Below, piece by piece: positions 1 to 10,582 of a DNA stretch of 64,000 bases. The stretch is taken from positions 12,101,496-12,165,495 of the forward strand of contig CM060857.1 of assembly GCA_030737835.1 (NCBI GenBank). Direction: 5' to 3'. Below the pieces are notes generated by a model. That model had not been told where the DNA came from, did not search any database, and saw nothing but the letters and a program-made list of their open reading frames with translations. The stretch comes from Acorus gramineus (lineage: Eukaryota; Streptophyta; Magnoliopsida; Acorales; Acoraceae). How positions within the stretch are numbered: the first letter of the stretch is position 1; each line of letters begins with the position of its first letter. The position numbers and the translations under genes are program-made.

Positions 1-3000
1 AGGAAACATTAGCTCAATCCAAATTAAAAGTCATTGTGGAATAATTAAAAAATTCTCTGAGTCTTTTGAAACAGTAGCACATACATCTCTTTCAATGGCC
101 AAGCAAAAAGTTGGAGTTGTCTGATGACTTTGATCCGTCCAAAACCATTAGACGCGTTCAATGTGAATTGTGGAGTGCCTTACGGGGCATTCCAAGGATG
201 TGAATTTGATCCCCTGTTATATATAACTGTGCTCATGTTTTGGATTTGAAATTTGGAACAATGCCTCTTAAATTCTAAAATTTTGAATAAGGTCATTCAA
301 AATAGAATTTCAAATTGATTTGGAAGAGTTGTTCAGGTAAAGTGTTACTTAAAAACATAAAAAAAAAAAAAAAAAAAAAAGGTTATTAGAGTTGTTGGCC
401 AGTGTGTTTAGATCATATCACCGTCTAAAATGATTGACTGACCGGTCTTTTGAAGAAAAACGTGTCAGAGAAATCAAATTCCTTGACGTGTTATCACTTG
501 CAATTTATTACTTATAAGATAATGTTATGTACAATCATTTTCCAACTCTGGTTTCAGATTATAAGTGTATTGAAATTTTTAAAAATAATATACATCATCT
601 AATAAAAAACGTGTTTTTATAAATAAAAAAATGAAACATATATTCTAATAAATTGCATGGATACATTTATAAAAATTATAAAAAAATTTCATAAAAACAT
701 ATATCTCATTAATGTAAACATATACTTCGAAAACTTTTTATCGATGCATACAGGACTGAAAAATGAATTGGGTGTAATAGCACCCTTATTTGTGTCACCC
801 AATCACAATACCAACGTATTTGGTACGTTGCAGTGAGGAAAACGATTCAGCCTCCAAATATGGAAAAAAAACATTAAAAAAAAAGGGATAACTTCTTCTA
901 TGTAATTTTAATTTTAAAAAAAATTGTACCATTGGATAGATACGATCGATACAATTCAAATGGGTCTGATATTGAATATGTTTAACCTATGTTTAAAAAA
1001 ATATTTAATAATATTTTTTATTTTTTAACGTTAATATTAAATTTTATTCTATTAATTATTATTTTCACTTATGTACTAAAATATCATTTATTTTAATCAA
1101 AACTGATAACAGAACAAAAAAAAGTACATGAAAAATTAAATAAAACACAACACAAAATAAATAGCATCTAAATTCATCTCGAAATAGATGAACCGCCGCA
1201 TTAGTAATCTTGTAATCCTTCTTCGTATGGATCGGAGTTTGGATACAGATTATTTAACCGGGTACAAGTATAGGGTTTTTGGATACAAATATAATTAATT
1301 TTAGAATAACTAATAAGTTTCTTGATATTTCTCAATTTTGTGTACTACATCTAAAAATAAGAGGGATATTATAAATTGAAGTTTTATAAAAAAAAATAAT
1401 ATATAAAAATAAAATAGAGATGAAAATAGAAATTATGGTTGGAGTTGATAAATGAATAGCGAGACTCTAAAGTTTTTTTTATTGTTTTTTGACCCTTCAT
1501 TTCAGAGATCTCCATTTTACAACTTATTCACAATTTATCGCTAGTCAACAAAACAACAAAAATTTAATTATTACTTTTCTCAACCAGAATAACTAAAAAT
1601 CAACCAAATACAAAGTTGTTTATTCTTTATCCATATTGAAATAATTATATATTCCATAATATCTTAAGATGATATCCAAAAAAAACATTGGTCCATTAGA
1701 ATTTCACGTTGATTAACTAATTCCAATTAATTTCAATCTTCCATAAGAAAACACAAGCACGTCTCTCTTTCATAACATGGTGATTTGGACTTAAATCAAC
1801 CACTTTTTTTATTTAAAAAGCGTACAAAATGTGTTTTATTTAAGCTACCTTATTCAAAATCTTATTTTTTAAGCGTGTTTTCAAATTCTATTTAAGAATT
1901 CACATCAGAATTGTTGCTCGAAGCAGTGATTGTATGAAAAGCAGGTTGCCTCTCTTACTCTCATGGGACTCTATTATGTAACATGACGGATCCAGTTCCT
2001 AACCTGCTACAAGAGCAGGATGCATGTGGGTGAGGGTGCCATGCACATGAAAGGTGGAGGGTTGCCAACCCTAATGCCCCATTTGGATATCAACATAAGT
2101 TATTCTAATTAATATGCATAAAGAATAAGACATTTTTAATTTAATCGTATTTTGTTGTTTGATTAATCATAGATAAATTATGGATAAAAATGTGAAAAAA
2201 TAATTATAAAAGATTAAAAAATGATTTAGCTCTTGATTAAAAAACTAATTACTTAGATTAAAAAACAATTATGATATGTTTATACTACATCATCTTTGCA
2301 AACAAACATGATTTTGTGTTTATTCATCCCTAAAGTACTATATTTTCCACATATTTCACTAATCAAACAGGAGCTAAAGAGTTTGCTAACAGGAAGGAGT
2401 CTATTAACTGGAGGTCTAACACTGACAATGAAAGATCACATCAAGTCGTTGGCTTTCAGTGAGAAATATCAGCGGAATCAAAGAATATCGCATCAAAGAA
2501 AAGTTGGCTCTGTCCAAATTCATGGTGGAAGTCTTTTGAGACAATATCACTTCTCTTTCAATGACCAAGCAAAAAAGTTGAATTGTCTTATGACATTGAT
2601 CTTTCCAAAGTGCATTTGTCACTTCTAAAGGCCTCCCCATCTCTTACAAGGATGTTACCAGGCTTGCTATGCATGGGCATTCCCAGGATGTGAATTTGGA
2701 TCCCCAATAACAAAGCTCAATGTTCTGAATTTGAATTTGGAACAATGCCTCTGGAAAGCCAAAATTTATAATAAAGTCAAATCAGATTAGAATTTCAGGA
2801 AGTTGTTAAAAAAAAGGTTGTTATTAGAGTTGTTAAAAGTGTGTTTTTGTTAAATCACAGTAAGATTGACTGACACTGACAAGTCTTTTGGAGAAAGCGT
2901 GACAGAGTTACATCGAATGCTTTTACGTATTATTGGGTGCCAACGGAGTTGATACGTTGCTGTGAAAACGAATGTCTGTTCTTTTTGAAGCATTGAAGAT

Positions 3001-3195
3001 TCTGCGTTCTTGGCCAATATGTGATGCATTGTTTCCTCGCTATAACTTAACCCTGTAGGGGAACAGGTGGGGTAAAAAAGTAAAATAGCGTTGAATAAAC
3101 CCAAAGTTTGTTTGTTTAAAATGTATAAATGAGTATAATTATGTTAGAATATATGAGAATAAATTGATATTCCAGATCTTCAAAAATTGAGTAAT
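1..3195. repeat. 5' half of array unit 1 (intergenic, no intact gene)
   Basis: AT-rich DNA that recurs almost unchanged from 14060 and from about 50.86 kb; the first bases of the window match position 14060. It holds no credible protein gene: the short open frames here are not kept in the other two units. It contains a TIC20 exon fragment (1981-2075). About 110-350 resembles about 2560-2790, so an older, diverged direct duplication lies inside the unit. Confidence 0.8.
1981..2075 (-). pseudogene. TIC20 exon-2 fragment, unit 1
   Basis: On the - strand this stretch matches the beginning of the TIC20-I last exon at about 63220-63345 (transit-peptide region). The shared blocks include a GTGGGTGAGG core and an AAAGGTGGA block, with gaps between them. 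Only roughly 95 bp are recognisable, there is no open frame and no splice acceptor, so it is a relic. Copies sit at the same place in unit 2 (16068-16161) and unit 3 (52852-52945). Assignment rests on alignment by eye. Confidence 0.6.
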
Positions 3196-3454
3196 TTCCT
3201 TAGTAAAGATAATTCATATTTACTAAGGAATATATTTCCTTAGTAAAAAAAAAATAGCTTTAGACTTTTTTTAAGGAAAACTTTCTTTAAAAAAAGTTAT
3301 TTTCATAATAAAAAACTACAAAATAGAAAATTTGCCTTTTCAATGAAATACATTCACTGGAAAAAAAATACAAACATTAAAAAAATTTATTTTTTTTCCA
3401 AATCAACCCTCATTTATCAAGGAAATTATTCATTGGTAAAGATAATTCTTGGCA

Positions 3455-5895
3455 GGGAGATCCCTTATCTCCCTTCCTCTTTGTACTAGCCCTCGAAGGT
3501 TTCACACAAAGAATGAATGCAACATCCCAATCAAAGGCTATTGGCTCCTATCTTAAAGGGGGAACTCAAGTCAACCATCTTGCATTTGCAGATGATCTCC
3601 TAATATTCAGTGACTCCTCCCCTTCAACAGCAAGGAATCTAGTCACATTGCTTGATGAATTTGCCAAGGACTCTGGGCTACAGATAAATCTGTCCAAAAG
3701 TCAAGTGTTCATTAATCCATCAGATCCTAACAGAAGTTGTTTTCTAAATACTCTTCATATTCCAGAAGGCTCTATTCCGGTTAGATCCCTTAAGCATTTG
3801 CACTGCCAACCTCTCATTGAAAAAATGAGGAAGAAACTTCTTTCTTGGCAAGCTTTACTACTCTCCTCAGCTGGCAGATTGGAGTTAACCCGTACAGTGC
3901 TCAATGGACTCCATTTGTATTGGACAAGTGCCTATTCTCTTCCCAAACGTACTATTAAAGAAGTTGAAAAAATGATTAGAGATTTCCTTTGGAGGGACTC
4001 TCCACAAAAATGTGCTTCCCACCATGTGAACTGGATAACCATCTGCCAGCCTTTAAATGAAGGGGGGCTTGGGATAAAAAGAATTGCAGATTGGAACAAA
4101 GCTGCTACTGGAGTTCATCTCTGGGATGTGGCTACTGGTATGGAAAGCTTGTGGGTTAAGTGGATTCATAGTAGATACTTAAAATCTCATTCTTTGTGGG
4201 AGGTGAAAGTGAAATCCACGAGTACGACTATCTGGCGGAAAATTCTGGCAGCTCAAGAATGGATCAAACCAAAGGTCAAGTACAACATCTATTCTGGCTC
4301 TAATATAAACATATGCGGGGATCCCTGGATTGATGGGGAAGGACTAGCTGGGCATTTTGGGGAAAGGCTAGCCTTGCTCTTTAGGCTGAATAAAGACTCC
4401 AAGGTTAGTTGGTTGATTGTCAATGGAATGTGGCATAAACCAAGGCGATGGCCACTTGAACTCTCTAATCTCTGGGATGCCATCTCTGAAATTGAAATTG
4501 GTGGTCGAGGCAATGATGAAATTATTTGGAGTCCAAGCAAGTTTGGCAACCTTTCTTTAGCTGAAGCTTGGAAGGAAGTGCGCTCCAAAGCAGGGCACCC
4601 TTGTTGGAAGGACTGGGTATTGCAAAGATCACATGTGCCCAAACAATCTTTTACTCTCTGGCTAGCATGCCACAACAAATTGCCATCCCTTGCCAGGCTA
4701 TTCCAAAAGAACTTGGTGGAGAGTCCCATTTGTGTCCTCTGCAACTCTGGCACAGAAACATGCAACCACCTTTTTTTCCAGTGTTCCTTTTCTGGTGTTG
4801 TATGGCAATCAGTTCTCACAAAAGCAGGAATTACAAGGGGCACAGTCTCTACAATCCTCACTGAAATTAGGTGGTTGGACTCTTCCTTCAAGACCAAGGT
4901 CCTACAACTCATCCTTCAAGCACTATTATGCTCTACCACATGGCATGTTTGGCTTGAAAGAAATAGAAGAATTTTCAAAGGGAAACAGAGGTCACAAGAT
5001 TCTATTGTCACTCTTGCCTTACGGGATTCCAAACTGAAATTGAGTCAATTCGCACTCAAAGCGGAGATGTCTCCTGATCTGGACAGGATGAAAACGGGGC
5101 TGGGCATCTCAATAACTGAACTCTCATTGCATTCCATTGAGGTGAAGTGGGAAGTTCCTCAGTGGGGCTGGATCAAAGCAAACACGGATGGTTCCCTTTC
5201 GGAGGACAGAGCAGGATATGGGTTCCTACTTCGGGATCACTTGGGTCTTCTGATCATAGCAGAGGCAGCAAAGACTTCTAGGCGGACCATCAACCATTTA
5301 GAATTAATGGCAATTGGGCAATGCATGAAATTGGCATTGGAGCTTGGCATTCAAAGTCTTTGGGTGGAAAGTGATTCAAAAGTTGCACTTTTGTGGGTCA
5401 CTACATGCTGCAAGGTTCCATGGTCAGTGCGAAGGCTGGTAAATTCAATTCAAAATGACTGCACATCTTTCTCCAACATTAAGTTCTCACACATCCATAG
5501 GGAAGGCAACTGCCCGGCAGATTTGCTAGCCAACACGCAAGGTCATCTGGGGGTATCTCGGTTCAACCCATCTCATGTTTGGCCAGAACTGAAAGCTCTC
5601 ATTGAAAGAGATAGAAGTGGAATTCCATACCTCAGGGAAAAGCTTATGTAGCCTACTTTATATTACTGTTGTTACATTGTAATTGATCTCCCTTTCTTTT
5701 TGTATAATCAGGTGGTTTGAAAAAGGGTGGGGTGGATGCACATATTCAGGTTACTGAGTTTGTTCCCTCGCCACACCTTTCTTTCCCTCCAACCTGGTTA
5801 AAATGGCATCTCATTGTAACTACATGCACTTTTTGTACATTTGCCATATAGTTTTGAGGAATACACTTTTGGACTTACCAACCAAAAAAAAAAAA
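3455..5895 (+). mobile_element. 5'-truncated LINE (L1-type) with target-site duplication
   Basis: The insert begins abruptly inside a reverse-transcriptase motif and ends in a 3' UTR and an A-run of about 13. It is flanked by ATAATTCTTGGCA (3442-3454) and ATAATTCCTGGCA (5896-5908), a 13-bp target-site duplication with one mismatch. Unit 3 carries the uninterrupted site near 54.44 kb, which confirms the borders. 5' truncation, a poly(A) tail and a variable target duplication are the hallmarks of target-primed reverse transcription. It is absent from unit 3, so it arrived after the units duplicated. Confidence 0.92.
3456..5651 (+). CDS. LINE ORF2 C-terminal part: reverse transcriptase, zf-RVT, RNase H
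   Basis: The frame opens without a start codon at the RT motif GDPLSPFLFVL and runs uninterrupted for about 731 codons to TAG or TAA at 5651. In order it contains the catalytic AFADDLLIF box (about residue 45), the RT thumb and connection region, a zf-RVT-like cysteine/histidine segment around SPICVLCNSGTETCNHLFFQC, and a plant-type RNase H domain (RVT_3) near the C-terminus with NTDGS, an ELMA glutamate, ESDS and a late HREGN..AD motif. The endonuclease, ORF1 and the first half of RT are missing through 5' truncation, so it cannot be autonomous. The long open frame in a dead-on-arrival copy suggests a recent insertion. The first in-frame ATG (3513) is only an internal methionine. Confidence 0.9.
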   Translation, partial: GDPLSPFLFVLALEGFTQRMNATSQSKAIGSYLKGGTQVNHLAFADDLLIFSDSSPSTARNLVTLLDEFAKDSGLQINLSKSQVFINPSDPNRSCFLNTLHIPEGSIPVRSLKHLHCQPLIEKMRKKLLSWQALLLSSAGRLELTRTVLNGLHLYWTSAYSLPKRTIKEVEKMIRDFLWRDSPQKCASHHVNWITICQPLNEGGLGIKRIADWNKAATGVHLWDVATGMESLWVKWIHSRYLKSHSLWEVKVKSTSTTIWRKILAAQEWIKPKVKYNIYSGSNINICGDPWIDGEGLAGHFGERLALLFRLNKDSKVSWLIVNGMWHKPRRWPLELSNLWDAISEIEIGGRGNDEIIWSPSKFGNLSLAEAWKEVRSKAGHPCWKDWVLQRSHVPKQSFTLWLACHNKLPSLARLFQKNLVESPICVLCNSGTETCNHLFFQCSFSGVVWQSVLTKAGITRGTVSTILTEIRWLDSSFKTKVLQLILQALLCSTTWHVWLERNRRIFKGKQRSQDSIVTLALRDSKLKLSQFALKAEMSPDLDRMKTGLGISITELSLHSIEVKWEVPQWGWIKANTDGSLSEDRAGYGFLLRDHLGLLIIAEAAKTSRRTINHLELMAIGQCMKLALELGIQSLWVESDSKVALLWVTTCCKVPWSVRRLVNSIQNDCTSFSNIKFSHIHREGNCPADLLANTQGHLGVSRFNPSHVWPELKALIERDRSGIPYLREKLM

Positions 5896-5908
5896 ATAAT
5901 TCCTGGCA

Positions 5909-6550
5909 AAGGAGCCAATTTTTTTTTTTCCACGGCTTTCATTTCCTTAGTAAAAAAATAACTTTAGACTTTTTCCAATGAAAACTTTCCTTAGAAAAAG
6001 TTATTTTCATAATAAAAAAATAAAAAAATTACTTTTTTCAATGAAATTATTTTCCTTGATAAAAATTTCGTAGCTAAAAAACCTTTTTTTGTAGTGTATG
6101 TCAAATTATCTCCATTATCTCTTATAAATTAAGGACATCACATGTCAAATTGTTTTACATTTTATATTTATTCATTCATTTTAATCCACAACATTCCATG
6201 ATCAACCAACCAATTAAAACTTCACTATTACTTTTTCAACAAAAATAGCTAAAGATGTAACCAAATAAAAATTGCTTATTCTTTTATCTATACTCAAATA
6301 GTTATCTACCCCAAAATAATGTATATTTCTACACCAACATGGCTACGTGTTCATATCAGGTCCATCAAAATCTCATGTTGGTTGACTTGTTAAATTCCGA
6401 TTGACTCGGTCTTCCAAAACAAAACACAACCCCGTGTCTTTTTTCGAAACATAATGGTTTGGACTTAAATCAACCACTTGTATGCCACATTTGATGACTT
6501 TTATGCACTACCAACTTTCATGCTTCTACACAATATGGTGGTGACAAACC
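5909..6550 (+). promoter_or_regulatory. Upstream region of RLP-A1
   Basis: The final 215 bp or so before the RLP-A1 start are shared with RLP-A2 and RLP-A3, while the more distal part is shared only with RLP-A3. The CACTA-like terminus ends at 6096 and the LINE ends at 5895, about 700 bp upstream of the start. No protein gene is seen here. Confidence 0.5.
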
Positions 6551-6560
6551 ATTATATATA
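6551..6560 (+). promoter_or_regulatory. TATA box of RLP-A1
   Basis: ATTATATATA lies about 45 bp before the chosen start codon, and the same box precedes RLP-A2 (43825-43833) and RLP-A3 (55088-55096). If transcription starts about 30 bp downstream, in-frame ATGs at 6520 and 6571 fall outside the mRNA, which favours the ATG at 6589 or 6598. This placement is inference from sequence only. Confidence 0.5.
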
Positions 6561-6597
6561 CTCACGGTATATGGGGTTGTGGATTGACATGGTTATC

Positions 6598-9500
6598 ATG
6601 AGTGAGTATACTAAAACTTGTGTAGTTTGGCTCCTTTGGTTTCTACTTTGTGTGGGAACAATCAATCTATGTCTCTGCAATTCACTTTCCTCCGCAACCT
6701 GCTGGGAGATTGAGAGGCAAGTCCTCCTCAAACTCAAAGCGGGCCTGGTAGACCCTGCAAATCGACTCTCTACATGGACCGATGAGGATTGCTGCCGCTG
6801 GAGCGGTGTATCCTGTGATAACCAGACGGGCCATGTTGTCAAGATTGACCTTCAAAACCCTTATTATGATGGCTCACTATATAATGATTGGCCAAATGGG
6901 TCCTTGAGAGGTAAGATTGGTCCTTCTTTGCTTGATTTGAAACATCTTACTTATTTGGATCTGAGTTCGACGGATTTTGAAGGCTCCATTCCTCCTTTCA
7001 TTGGTTCCTTGTCAAAACTGACATATCTAAATCTCTCAATGAGTTCTTTCAATGGTACAATCCCTCCCCAGCTTGGAAATCTGTCCATCCTCGAGATTCT
7101 AGATGTAGGACAGAATTGGTTTCTCCGCGCGGACGACCTACAATGGTTGTCGGGCCTTTTATCTTTGCAGCATCTTGATTTGACCCATGTTAACCTCACT
7201 ACGTCATCTGACTGGTTCCATATGATCTTCAAGCTCCCTTCTTTATCAGTTTTAAAATTGGTCAATTGTGGACTTCATGGTTTGCCGAGTTCCATTAAGA
7301 ATCTGTATGCTAATTCAACACGTCTTTCAGTCCTTGATCTTTCTTATAATGACTTTGATTCTGAAATTCCAGGTTGGTTGTTCAATATTAGCAGCCTTAC
7401 ACATCTCCATCTTCGTCGCAACCATTTCTATGGTCCAATTCCCAATGTTTTCGGAAATTTTATCAACCTTGAGGTCCTTGATCTTTCTTCAAATACAATT
7501 AATTCCACAATACCCCATTGGATCTTCAATATAAGCAGCCTTACGTATCTGGATCTGAGTTTCAACAATTTCAATGGTCAAATTCCTAGTGCTTTTGAAA
7601 AAAGCTACATTAAAGTTAGTCTCCAGATATTATCGTTAAGATCCAATAATCTGAAAGGGAACCTGCCTGACATACTAGAGCAGTTCAGATACCTAAGAAC
7701 TCTTGATTTGAGTAATAACATGATTTCCGGTTCCATCCCAGCATCCATTGGAAGGTTGTCATTCTTGTCAAAATTATATTTAAGCGGCAATCAATTGAAT
7801 GGTACAGTTCCTAATATCATTGGACAACTCTCCGATCTAAAAGTTCTAGATCTTGCTCACAACTCATTGCAAGGGATCATCTCTGAACATCACTTCACCA
7901 ATCTGATGAAACTAGAAGAACTGGATATGTCTTCAAATTCATTGGTTTTGAATGTTACTCCTGGCTGGGTTCCTCCATTTCATCTTAAAGTAATTGAATT
8001 GGGATCTTGCCATTTGGGTGGTTATTTCCCAAAATGGCTACATACACAGAGCAAATTTATTGCACTAAACTTATCCAATACAAGAATTTCAGATACCATA
8101 CCTGATTGGTTATGGAACTTGTCTTCCCAAGCTATTCTACTAGATCTCTCACAAAATGAGATCAGCGGAATGCTGCCCATGTCCTTTTCATCCACTGACA
8201 TTGAAGATATCAACCTGAGTTACAACAAGTTTGAAGGTTCATTACCTCGACTCCCTTCTCGTCCTTTTTCTCTTGATTTGGCGAGTAATTCATTTACAGG
8301 TCCCATTGCTTTTGGCAATAATAAAGTATCATTAAACCATCTGATTTTATCAAACAATAAAATAAACGGAAGCATCCCCTCATCTATATGCAAACTTGAG
8401 AAATTGGCGGTTCTCGATATCTCTAACAATCAGCTATCAGGAGAGCTCCCCACTTGTTGGAAAAATTTAACTAGCTTGATGGCTGTTAATTTGGAAAACA
8501 ATAACCTCTTTGGAGAGATCCCGAACGTATGTCATAATCATCTTCTTGGTCTTCATGCATTACGCTTAAGCAATAACAGTTTTTCTGGAGAAATTCCATG
8601 TTCTATGAAGAATTGCACCAGTTTGGCTATGGTTGATCTCGGGCAAAATAAGTTACATGGAAATATTCCAACTTGGATGGGAGAGAGCCTATCAAGTTTG
8701 GTATTTCTTCGGCTTCGATCAAATTTCTTTGGCGGGACGATTCCTCCTCAAATCTGTGAGCTTTCTTCACTTCAGGTCTTGGACCTTGCAGACAATAATC
8801 TTATAGGACATCTACCAGAGTGTATTGGCAATTTCAGCAAAATGATCGTCAATCCAAATGCAAGCCAACAGGCACTATATATCCCGGAATATATTGTATA
8901 TTGGGGAGACTTTCGTCGCTATATACATCCAAACTACAAATATAGCTTGCCATTGGTCAGGGATGGGGAGGAACGTGAATACACCAACATCCTCCCACAG
9001 GTGACGAACATCGACTTATCCAACAACTCTCTTGTTGGAGAGATCCCAGTGGGTGTACTCAGTCTTCTTGGATTGCAAGGCCTGAACTTGTCTAGAAATC
9101 ATTTGACGGGGAATATCCCGTTGAAGATTGGTGTTATGCGATCAATGATGACACTTGATCTATCAAGAAACGAACTCTCTGGGCAGATTCCACCAAGCCT
9201 CTCCAATCTCAGCTTTTTGAATCACTTGAATTTATCATTCAACAACTTGTCAGGGAGAATTCCAACCGGCAGCCAACTCCAGACTCTCAATGATACATCT
9301 GTTTATATGGGCAACTCCTATCTATGTGGACCTCCACTGCCCCAAGAATGCCCGGGCGATGGGCCGTCACAGAGCCCATCATTTACTAGTAAAGAAAATG
9401 AAGATGAAGGTGGAGACATCCAAGAAATGTTATGGTTTTACCTCGGCATTGTTTCAGGCTTCGTCTTGGGATGCTGGATGGTCTGGGGAGTTCTGTTTTT

Positions 9501-9618
9501 CAAAAGAAGCTGGAGGATCGCTTATTTTCTTGTTGTGGACGACCTGTATGATAAAGTTTATGTAACTTCTGTACTCGGCATCCGAAGATGGAAGGAAATG
9601 AAAGGAAGGAGAACTTGA
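6598..9618 (+). CDS. LRR receptor-like protein RLP-A1
   Basis: Single-exon gene of 1006 codons for a cell-surface LRR receptor-like protein (Cf/EIX type), a class that senses apoplastic ligands and signals through SOBIR1-type partner kinases. Order: signal peptide (about 1-33, hydrophobic VVWLLWFLLCVG), LRRNT_2 cap with the CCRWSGVSC motif (about 34-85), extracellular plant-type LRRs (LxxLxxLxLSxNxxxGxIP) broken by a non-LRR island domain (about 750-800, ending near YSLPLVRDGEERE), four more LRRs, the C-terminal cap (YLCGPPLPQECPG), an acidic juxtamembrane stretch (KENEDEGGD), one transmembrane helix with a GxxxG-like GIVSGFVLG (about 944-967), and a short basic cytoplasmic tail. No kinase. 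The start at 6598 gives a clean signal peptide and fits the TATA box; in-frame ATGs at 6520, 6571 and 6589 are alternatives. It looks intact. Confidence 0.9.
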   Translation: MSEYTKTCVVWLLWFLLCVGTINLCLCNSLSSATCWEIERQVLLKLKAGLVDPANRLSTWTDEDCCRWSGVSCDNQTGHVVKIDLQNPYYDGSLYNDWPNGSLRGKIGPSLLDLKHLTYLDLSSTDFEGSIPPFIGSLSKLTYLNLSMSSFNGTIPPQLGNLSILEILDVGQNWFLRADDLQWLSGLLSLQHLDLTHVNLTTSSDWFHMIFKLPSLSVLKLVNCGLHGLPSSIKNLYANSTRLSVLDLSYNDFDSEIPGWLFNISSLTHLHLRRNHFYGPIPNVFGNFINLEVLDLSSNTINSTIPHWIFNISSLTYLDLSFNNFNGQIPSAFEKSYIKVSLQILSLRSNNLKGNLPDILEQFRYLRTLDLSNNMISGSIPASIGRLSFLSKLYLSGNQLNGTVPNIIGQLSDLKVLDLAHNSLQGIISEHHFTNLMKLEELDMSSNSLVLNVTPGWVPPFHLKVIELGSCHLGGYFPKWLHTQSKFIALNLSNTRISDTIPDWLWNLSSQAILLDLSQNEISGMLPMSFSSTDIEDINLSYNKFEGSLPRLPSRPFSLDLASNSFTGPIAFGNNKVSLNHLILSNNKINGSIPSSICKLEKLAVLDISNNQLSGELPTCWKNLTSLMAVNLENNNLFGEIPNVCHNHLLGLHALRLSNNSFSGEIPCSMKNCTSLAMVDLGQNKLHGNIPTWMGESLSSLVFLRLRSNFFGGTIPPQICELSSLQVLDLADNNLIGHLPECIGNFSKMIVNPNASQQALYIPEYIVYWGDFRRYIHPNYKYSLPLVRDGEEREYTNILPQVTNIDLSNNSLVGEIPVGVLSLLGLQGLNLSRNHLTGNIPLKIGVMRSMMTLDLSRNELSGQIPPSLSNLSFLNHLNLSFNNLSGRIPTGSQLQTLNDTSVYMGNSYLCGPPLPQECPGDGPSQSPSFTSKENEDEGGDIQEMLWFYLGIVSGFVLGCWMVWGVLFFKRSWRIAYFLVVDDLYDKVYVTSVLGIRRWKEMKGRRT

Positions 9619-10291
9619 ATAAGAGCTGATGGGTTATTGTAATAATAAATATTATATGTGACTGAGTACCTATTGTGTGCAATGCTCAAAAATAAAATGT
9701 ATTTTATGGTTAATTTACAGTTTGGTATGTAAACTGGAGAGTCCTCTGGTTTGATATGTAAGAGTGATGTATAACTTGTTCATCTCTCTGGACATGGAAA
9801 TAAAAAGTGGTGATTTTTAACTATGAAAGAGGTAGCGATCGGCCCCTCACACTGAGTCATTGATGTACAACTAACAACTGAACCATTTATGAGTGAGAGA
9901 GTAAGAGTGAGAGTGTATGAGAGATGGAGGAAGAGGGAGAGTGGGCTCTGAGATGAAGAAACAGCAAATAAAAGAGGAAAAAAGAGAAACAGAGAGTAGA
10001 GAAAAAAGGAGAGAGAGAGAGAGAATACACTTGTAAAACCATAACATTTCTTGGATGTCTGATCCTGTGTCTCTTATGTAAATATATACTTGGAGGTTCT
10101 GCCCTTTTGTTAGTTAGTTAATATAAGCCCACTCTATGGGCCTTTCTCTATGGGCCTTTCTCCTGTCTAAAAGAAAAAAGAAATGTTATTCCTATGTTAC
10201 ATGCAGCATTTATTTGCAGTCTCCCGTGTCACACGTCTCATTTATACGTTTGGAGAGAGAAATCTCAGTGCAATCCATTTTTCATGTCTCA

Positions 10292-10323
<32 letters not shown>

Positions 10324-10582
10324 GATGTTTTGAGTTTTAAAAAATAGTAGTATTTTTTTATAATAAAATAAAATATATACTTCAAAAAATTGCGTAATTT
10401 TATTCATAAGGAAATGGAAAAAAAATTATAGTAGATTTATAACTTCATTAATGTGAGAGTATGATGCTAACAAACTATGTGTAACAATGCTTATTTGCTC
10501 ATTTGGACAGCATGTAATATTTATAGTAAATGTTAAAACTTGGTTTACAACCTAGCATGTAGTCCACGCACATTTTAAATTT
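9619..10582. other. 3' flank of RLP-A1 (no gene)
   Basis: AATAAA-like signals occur at about 9647 and 9690, suitable for polyadenylation of RLP-A1. A purine-rich GA stretch runs from about 9890 to 10025 and a TA microsatellite from about 10297 to 10323 (much shorter in units 2 and 3). No protein gene is supported. Confidence 0.6.

Larger units (their letters stand above)
3195..6096. mobile_element. CACTA-like element end, split by a LINE
   Basis: Short subterminal motifs of the type TTTACTAAGGAA recur in both orientations, and the block ends at TTTTTGTAGTG (6086-6096), whose reverse complement CACTACAAAAA is the terminal sequence typical of CACTA (EnSpm) elements. A LINE (3455-5895) interrupts it here; in unit 3 (54190-54633) the same block is continuous. 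I do not see the opposite CACTA terminus or a target duplication, so this is probably a terminal fragment or a decayed non-autonomous copy. Confidence 0.4.

Noticed and set aside
2296-2628. 110-codon + strand frame (and 145-codon version at 53185-53622)
   Set aside because: Not kept in unit 2, changed by a tandem duplication in unit 3, no recognisable family.
4289-4912. 207-codon open frame on the - strand inside the LINE
   Set aside because: Antisense shadow of the ORF2 frame; no known family and no start context.
6951-7265. Recurring - strand open frames within all RLP genes (for example also 44216-44533, 55480-55731)
   Set aside because: Shadows of the repeated LRR codons; they recur because the genes are copies.
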